DNA from: an uncultured Candidatus Altimarinota bacterium
GTDB lineage: Bacteria > Patescibacteriota > Gracilibacteria > BD1-5 > UBA6164
Reading direction: 5' to 3'
Length of the DNA: 21,210 bases
Assembly: GCA_937864995.1 (NCBI GenBank)
Contig: CALMDL010000243.1
Span: 1 to 21,210 of the forward strand
Part shown: in pieces, positions 17,588-21,210 of the stretch
Numbering within the stretch: the stretch's first letter is position 1
Layout of the letters: each line of letters begins with the position of its first letter
Position numbers and translations under genes: made by a program
The notes under the pieces: model-generated
The model's database searches: none
Told to the model about the DNA's origin: nothing
What the model saw: the letters and a program-made list of their open reading frames with translations, nothing else

Positions 17588-17632
17588 AGAGGTTAAACGA
17601 TCCCCGCAAGCGAGTAGTTTAACTTAACCTCT
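17588..17632 (-). promoter_or_regulatory. Structured 5' leader of the ribosomal protein operon
   Basis: AGAGGTTAA (17588-17596) pairs perfectly with TTAACCTCT (17624-17632). GTTAAAC (17592-17598) can instead pair with GTTTAAC (17617-17623), so the two helices compete for the same bases. Inside is a GC-rich stem on the transcript (CTCG/CGGG around a CTTG loop). This is the most GC-rich non-coding patch in the window and lies in the rplC leader, the position where r-protein autoregulation acts in other bacteria. It does not resemble a known leader that I recognise. Confidence 0.55.
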
Positions 17633-17671
17633 TTTAAAAAACTTTTCGTGATATTTCTAAAAAGCTCCGTG

Positions 17672-17699
17672 ATTATATAAAAAAGTCAAAAAATGTCAA
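17672..17699 (-). promoter_or_regulatory. Promoter of the ribosomal protein operon
   Basis: Perfect sigma-70 hexamers on the - strand: TTGACA (17694-17699) and TATAAT (17672-17677) with a 16-bp spacer. A start near 17664 would give a leader of about 105 nt before rplC. Finding both hexamers perfect upstream of the largest operon fits strong expression. Confidence 0.82.
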
Positions 17700-17787
17700 A
17701 AGAAATTTTTTATTTTTTAATTGTTATAATATATATAGGTAAAAGGTCTAGTTAATTTTAAAAATTGCAAAATTGATTTTCTTTGTT

Positions 17788-17814
17788 TTGACTAAAAAAT
17801 TATTTACTTATAAT
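17788..17814 (+). promoter_or_regulatory. Candidate promoter of the FAD-dependent dehydrogenase gene
   Basis: TTGACT (17788-17793) and TATAAT (17809-17814) are 15 bp apart, slightly short, about 26 nt before the ATG. The rest of the divergent intergenic region (17560-17840) holds the rplC leader and promoter and otherwise AT-rich DNA with no further gene. Confidence 0.45.
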
Positions 17815-17840
17815 TTAAAAAATAATATTAAACAAATAAA

Positions 17841-19463
17841 ATGATAAAAAAATTGATTCGTGTTGAAGAACTAACTTTAAATCTTGATGAAGATGAAAAA
17901 TTAATTGAGTGAAAGATATTAAAAATATTAAACATAAAAAAAGTAGACCTTTTAAATTATGAAATAGTAAAAAAAGCTACAGATTCGAGAGATAAAAGTA
18001 AAATACTTTTTGTTTACTCTTTAAATATAGATACAAGTGATAATGAAAAAATAGTAAGCTCAAAAAATCCTATTTTTCAAAAAAATCTAAAAAAACATAA
18101 AATAAGACTTATAGAACCTTTTGTGTACAAAATAGAAAAAATAGATTCAAAAAAAGTAAAACATCGTCCAGTTATCGTTTGAAGTGGACCTTCTTGATTA
18201 CTTTGTGCTACCATACTTGCTGAAGCTTGATTAAATCCAATAATTTTAGAAAGATGAAGTGAAGTTAAACAAAGAGTTATTGATGTATATAATCTATTTA
18301 CAAAAAGAGAATTCAAAAAAGATAGTAATGTACAATTTTGAGAATGATGAGCAGGTACCTTTTCTGACTGAAAATTATACACACTTGTAAACGATCCTAG
18401 AAGTAAATATATTTTTAGTGAATTTGTAAAATCTGGAGCACCAGAAGAAATAATGTATAGTGCTAGACCTCATATTGGGACAGATAGACTTAGATGAGTT
18501 GTTAGAAATATGAGAAAGAAAATAATATCTCTATGATGAGAAGTTAGATTTGATACACTAGTAACAGATATAGAGCTAGAAAACGGAAAAATAAAAAATG
18601 TAGTTTTACAAAACTGAGAAAAGATAGAAACTGATGATTTAATAATTGCTATATGACACTCTGCTCGTGATACATATGAGATGCTATATAATAGATGAAT
18701 GGAAATAAAACAAAAACCATTTGCTGTTTGAGTTAGAATAGAACACAAAAGAGAGATGATAAATAAATCTCAGTATGGTGAATCTTGCACTCATATAAAA
18801 CTTTGAGCTGCAAGTTACAAATTGGTAAGCCATGACCCAGAAGAAAGGTCGGTTTACAGTTTTTGTATGTGTCCAGGTTGACATGTAGTACTTGCTGCAA
18901 GTGAACCTTGAATGTTAACAGTAAATGGTATGAGTGAATATGCTCAAAATTCTATAAATTCTAATAGTGCATTACTTGTAAATGTGAATCCAAGTGATTT
19001 TTGAAGTGATCATCCTCTTGCTTGAGTAGAATTTCAAAGAAAATGGGAAAAAGCTACTTTTGAAGCAGGTTGATGAAATTTTAATGCCCCTGCTCAACTT
19101 GTATGAGATTTTTTAAAAAATATTCCTTCAAAAAAAATGTGAAGTATAGATACTACATATAAACCAGAATTAACATTTACGAGCCTAAATAATTGTTTGC
19201 CAGAATTTGTAATTAATGCTCTTAGAAAAGCACTCCCAGAATTAGACAAAAAAATAAAGTGATTTGCAAATCCAGATGCAATACTTATATGAATAGAAGC
19301 AAGAACATCTTCTGTTATTCGTATGTTTCGTGATACTAATTGTGAATCAAATTTAAAATGAGTTTATCCAACTTGAGAATGAGCTTGATATGCTTGATGA
19401 ATAACTTCATCTGCTATTGATTGACTTGTAGTTTGAGAAAAAATAATTGAAAAATACAAATAA
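17841..19463 (+). CDS. FAD-dependent dehydrogenase, COG2509-like
   Basis: A 540-residue flavoprotein oxidoreductase. After an N-terminal domain of about 105 residues comes the FAD-binding Rossmann motif VIVGSGPSGLLCATILAEAGLNPIILERG (GSGPSG at 114-119, split between TGA and GGN codons), then the family hallmark NVQFGEGGAGTFSDGKLYT, PHIGTDRLRGVVRNMRKKI, and a second nucleotide-fold strand DDLIIAIGHSARDTYEML. The C-terminal part contains PGGHVVLAASEPG and ends YPTGEGAGYAGGITSSAIDGL, typical FAD closing motif. Substrate is unknown for this family; a cytosolic location is expected because there are no membrane segments. Most glycines are TGA. It is a single gene with a perfect palindromic terminator. 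Confidence 0.9.
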
Positions 19464-19464
19464 T

Positions 19465-19490
19465 AAAAACCCACTTTAAAGTGGGTTTTT
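19465..19490. terminator. Bidirectional terminator after the dehydrogenase gene
   Basis: Perfect palindrome AAAAACCCAC-TTTAAA-GTGGGTTTTT just after the stop on the + strand. It also ends the convergent membrane-protein gene, whose stop (19489-19491) overlaps the last bases. Confidence 0.88.
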
Positions 19491-20085
19491 ATTGTGAAAT
19501 TACTGGTTTTAAAACTTTTTTTCTAAAAAATATAATAGAAGCTAAAAATAAATTAAAAAAACAAGAAACTATTACAAATCATACAGTTAAAAAACTTATA
19601 TTTTCCATAGCAAATATAGACATCAAATATCATCCTCCAGCTAAAAAATATGCAACTTCTGTTTCCTCAAATGGTTTTTTAATACTTTTTAATATAGTTG
19701 GAATAAATCAAAATATATCAACCATTATTAATAATATGACAGAAAAAAATGGATCATTTGAAAAAATCCAAAGTATTATAGAAAATATTCAAAAAATAAG
19801 AGAGAGATAATCTGATTTATTTATTTTTGTACTTCATTTTTTTAATGAAATAAATGCAATTAAAAAACATAAAAATGCGACAAGTCATATATTAAAAGCT
19901 CACAATCAAGCATTGTCATATATTTGTATAGAAAATATAACAAATGAAATCAATCACCAAATAAACCAAGATATAACATGTGGTTTTGATTCTCATTTTA
20001 TAATACTTCTAAAATATATAAAATATGAAAAAAATGTAAAAATACCCGATAATAACAAAAATAAATAGTCTGCATTAAATTGCAT
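19489..20085 (-). CDS. Seven-helix membrane protein with PQ-loop-like 3+1+3 layout
   Basis: A 198-residue hydrophobic protein without an assigned function. About seven membrane segments are visible, near residues 6-24, 36-54, 59-82, 93-109, 112-130, 143-160 and 162-187. The first and last triplets look related: FIYFRSIIKGESKPHVISWFIWG aligns in pattern with FIPTILKSIKKPFEETEVAYFLAG (each read in parts), with a Pro-containing helix followed by a basic loop. This 3+1+3 layout is that of PQ-loop/SWEET transporters, and FIPT stands where the PQ dipeptide would be. No substrate can be inferred. All conserved tryptophans are TGG and TGA reads as Gly. The frame is closed under the standard code. Located between two terminators, so probably monocistronic. 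Confidence 0.75.
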
Positions 20086-20106
20086 AAAAAATCTTAAAAA
20101 AATAAA

Positions 20107-20141
20107 CTCCCTTTATAAAGAAAAATCTTTAACAAAGGGAG
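20107..20141 (-). terminator. Terminator of mscL
   Basis: Outer stem CTCCCTTT / AAAGGGAG (8 bp) encloses an inner AAAGA / TCTTT stem with an AAAA loop; on the - strand a T-rich run (TTTATTTTTTT) follows. It lies between the mscL stop and the membrane-protein gene. Confidence 0.8.
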
Positions 20142-20169
20142 AATATATAAAATACTTAAAATATCAATA

Positions 20170-20571
20170 CTATTTTTTAAGTAAATCTCTGATTTCTTCT
20201 AATAATAAAACTTCATCTGCTTTCTTTGGAGCTTCAGCAACGCAAGCAGCTTCTTCTTTTTTTCTAAGTTTTTCTCAAGCTTTAGATAATATTGTAACAA
20301 ATATGAAAATAGCGAATGCTATAATCATAAAATCAAAAATTGATTGTAAAAAATTACCATAAGTAATTGAACTAGCTCAAATTGTGTATTTTAAATTAGT
20401 AAAATCCACTCAACCTAAAACAATTCATATAAGTGGAGTTATAATGTCTGCAACAAGTGAAGAAACTATTTTACCAAAAGCAGTTCAAATAACAACCGCA
20501 ACAGCTAAATCAATAACATTACCTTTTAAAGCAAATTTCTTAAAATCTTCAACAAATTTTTTGCATCACAT
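20170..20571 (-). CDS. mscL: Large-conductance mechanosensitive channel MscL
   Basis: Homopentameric stretch-activated channel that releases solutes on hypo-osmotic shock. The 133-residue product starts [49 protein letters not shown] (amphipathic N-helix plus first membrane helix, the strongest MscL signature, read as blocks), then the loop GGVDFTN, the second membrane helix FLQSIFDFMIIAFAIFIFVTIL, a charged linker and the C-terminal bundle helix ADEVLLLEEIRDLLKK. Pore-constriction glycines are TGA or GGT. The second codon is TGA. Stop TAG. An alternative ATG (20564-20566) is out of frame. A candidate promoter lies just upstream. Confidence 0.96.
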
Positions 20572-20601
20572 ATACTTAAATTTAAATATTAAAGTAAATT
20601 A

Positions 20602-20628
20602 ATTATAATAAAAAAATGCTTTTGTAAA
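20602..20628 (-). promoter_or_regulatory. Candidate promoter of mscL
   Basis: On the - strand TTTACA (20623-20628) and TATAAT (20602-20607) with a 15-bp spacer, about 30 nt before the ATG. The spacer overlaps an AT-only inverted repeat (AAAAAATG/CATTTTTT, 20611-20638). Weak because of spacing. Confidence 0.35.
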
Positions 20629-20637
20629 AACATTTTT

Positions 20638-20665
20638 TTGATTTATTCTCTATTTCTTCTATAAT
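20638..20665 (+). promoter_or_regulatory. Promoter of pheS
   Basis: TTGATT (20638-20643) and a perfect TATAAT (20660-20665) with a 16-bp spacer, 29 nt before the pheS ATG. The same TTGATT -35 is used in the sodB promoter. Confidence 0.55.
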
Positions 20666-20694
20666 GCAAAAAATAATATTTTATATAAAGAAAA

Positions 20695-21210
20695 ATGAAA
20701 GATAAATTAAATAATTTAAAAATAGAATTTATTGAAAAATTAAAATCTATATCAAATGTTTCTGATCTAGAAATTTTAAATAAAGACTATCTAGGAAAAA
20801 ACGGGAAATTACAAGAAATCTTAAAATGAATAAAAGATTTATCAGTTGATGAAAAAAAGATTATAGGACCAGAAGCTAACTCTCTTAGAGATTTTATCTG
20901 AGTTGAATTAGAAAATAAAGTAAAACAACTTGAAGAATTAAAATACCAAAATATAGAAAATGAAGAAAAAATAGATGTAAGTGCTGAATTTTCTAGAAAA
21001 AATACATGACACAAACATCCTATAAGTATTACTTCTAACCTACTTGAAGAAATATTTATTTCTATGTGATTCAAAGTAGAAGATGGTCCTCAAGTAGAAA
21101 ATGAAAGACTAAATTTTGATATGCTAAATATACCTGATAATCATCCAGCAAGAGATGTTTGGGATACATTTTGGATATCTGATGATATAAACAAAGATTT
21201 ACAATCATGA
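20695..21210 (+). CDS. pheS: Phenylalanyl-tRNA synthetase alpha subunit, 5' part (3' end outside window)
   Basis: Alpha subunit of the class II alpha2-beta2 enzyme that charges tRNA-Phe. The first 172 residues are present, running to the window edge at a TGA glycine codon. The N-terminal ~100 residues form the tRNA-binding coiled coil ([29 protein letters not shown]). The catalytic domain begins with [54 protein letters not shown] (read as blocks); the FDxLNIPxxHPARDxxDTF motif is diagnostic. TGA encodes the glycine in MGFKV. The pheT partner would lie beyond the window. Confidence 0.96.

Noticed and set aside
17560..17840. tRNA or small RNA gene in the divergent spacer
   Set aside because: No cloverleaf, no T-loop GTTCRA or CCA pattern; the GC-rich patch is explained as the rplC leader.
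20611..20638. AT-only inverted repeat between mscL and pheS as a terminator
   Set aside because: No gene ends there: mscL and pheS diverge from this spot, and the repeat is pure A/T around ATG/CAT. It overlaps the promoters instead.
1..21210. TGA as tryptophan (Mycoplasma-type code 4)
   Set aside because: TGA falls on conserved glycines (P-loops, EGCLS, MGHKVNP) and TGG is used at all conserved tryptophans.
1..21210. Mobile element, CRISPR array, prophage or defence system
   Set aside because: No direct-repeat arrays, terminal inverted repeats, transposase, integrase, Cas or restriction motifs; all genes are housekeeping or small metabolic/membrane genes.

Overview
The window comes from a very AT-rich bacterium that reads UGA as glycine and keeps UGG for tryptophan (NCBI code 25 or a relative). 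Dozens of in-frame TGA codons fall on family-invariant glycines: the LeuRS RYWGEP motif, the RuvB GPPGLGKT and uridine-kinase GGTASGKT P-loops, deformylase GVGLAAPQVG and EGCLS, and the L3 SKGKGFTGAMK segment. Every gene ends in TAA or TAG. This code, the AT bias and the absence of an L30 gene from the ribosomal protein cluster point to Candidatus Gracilibacteria or Absconditabacteria (Patescibacteria/CPR). With a standard code most genes look shattered. With TGA read as Gly all 32 genes are open and the DNA is densely packed, with no gene-free stretch above about 280 bases.

Left part (1-8617): the 3' part of leuS and an HD-domain nucleotidase run on the + strand to a shared terminator. On the - strand are rnhA (RNase HI with a zinc-ribbon tail), an Fe-type superoxide dismutase gene, and a tight three-gene operon: ruvB, a uridine-kinase/CYTH fusion and a FemAB-type transferase. 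def (peptide deformylase) is on the + strand and converges on secY. The upstream regions of the sod gene and def share a 23-bp element that resembles a Fur-family operator.

Middle part (8702-17559): an S10/spc-type ribosomal protein operon on the - strand, in the order rplC-rplD-rplW-rplB-rpsS-rplV-rpsC-rplP-rpmC-rpsQ-rplN-rplX-rplE-rpsN-rpsH-rplF-rplR-rpsE-rplO. A terminator then separates it from secY. rpsJ is missing from the front and rpmD from between rpsE and rplO. A consensus promoter (TTGACA-16-TATAAT) and a folded leader precede rplC. The spacers rpsS-rplV and rplV-rpsC are unusually long and carry strong hairpins.

Right part (17841-21210): a COG2509-type FAD-dependent dehydrogenase gene (+), a seven-helix PQ-loop-like membrane protein gene (-), mscL (-) and the 5' part of pheS (+). 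Recognisable Shine-Dalgarno sequences are absent throughout. I see no mobile element, CRISPR array, tRNA or rRNA gene, and no clearly novel multi-gene system. The interest lies in the altered code and how it is used, the shared operator, the structured ribosomal-operon spacers and a few unusual domain arrangements.
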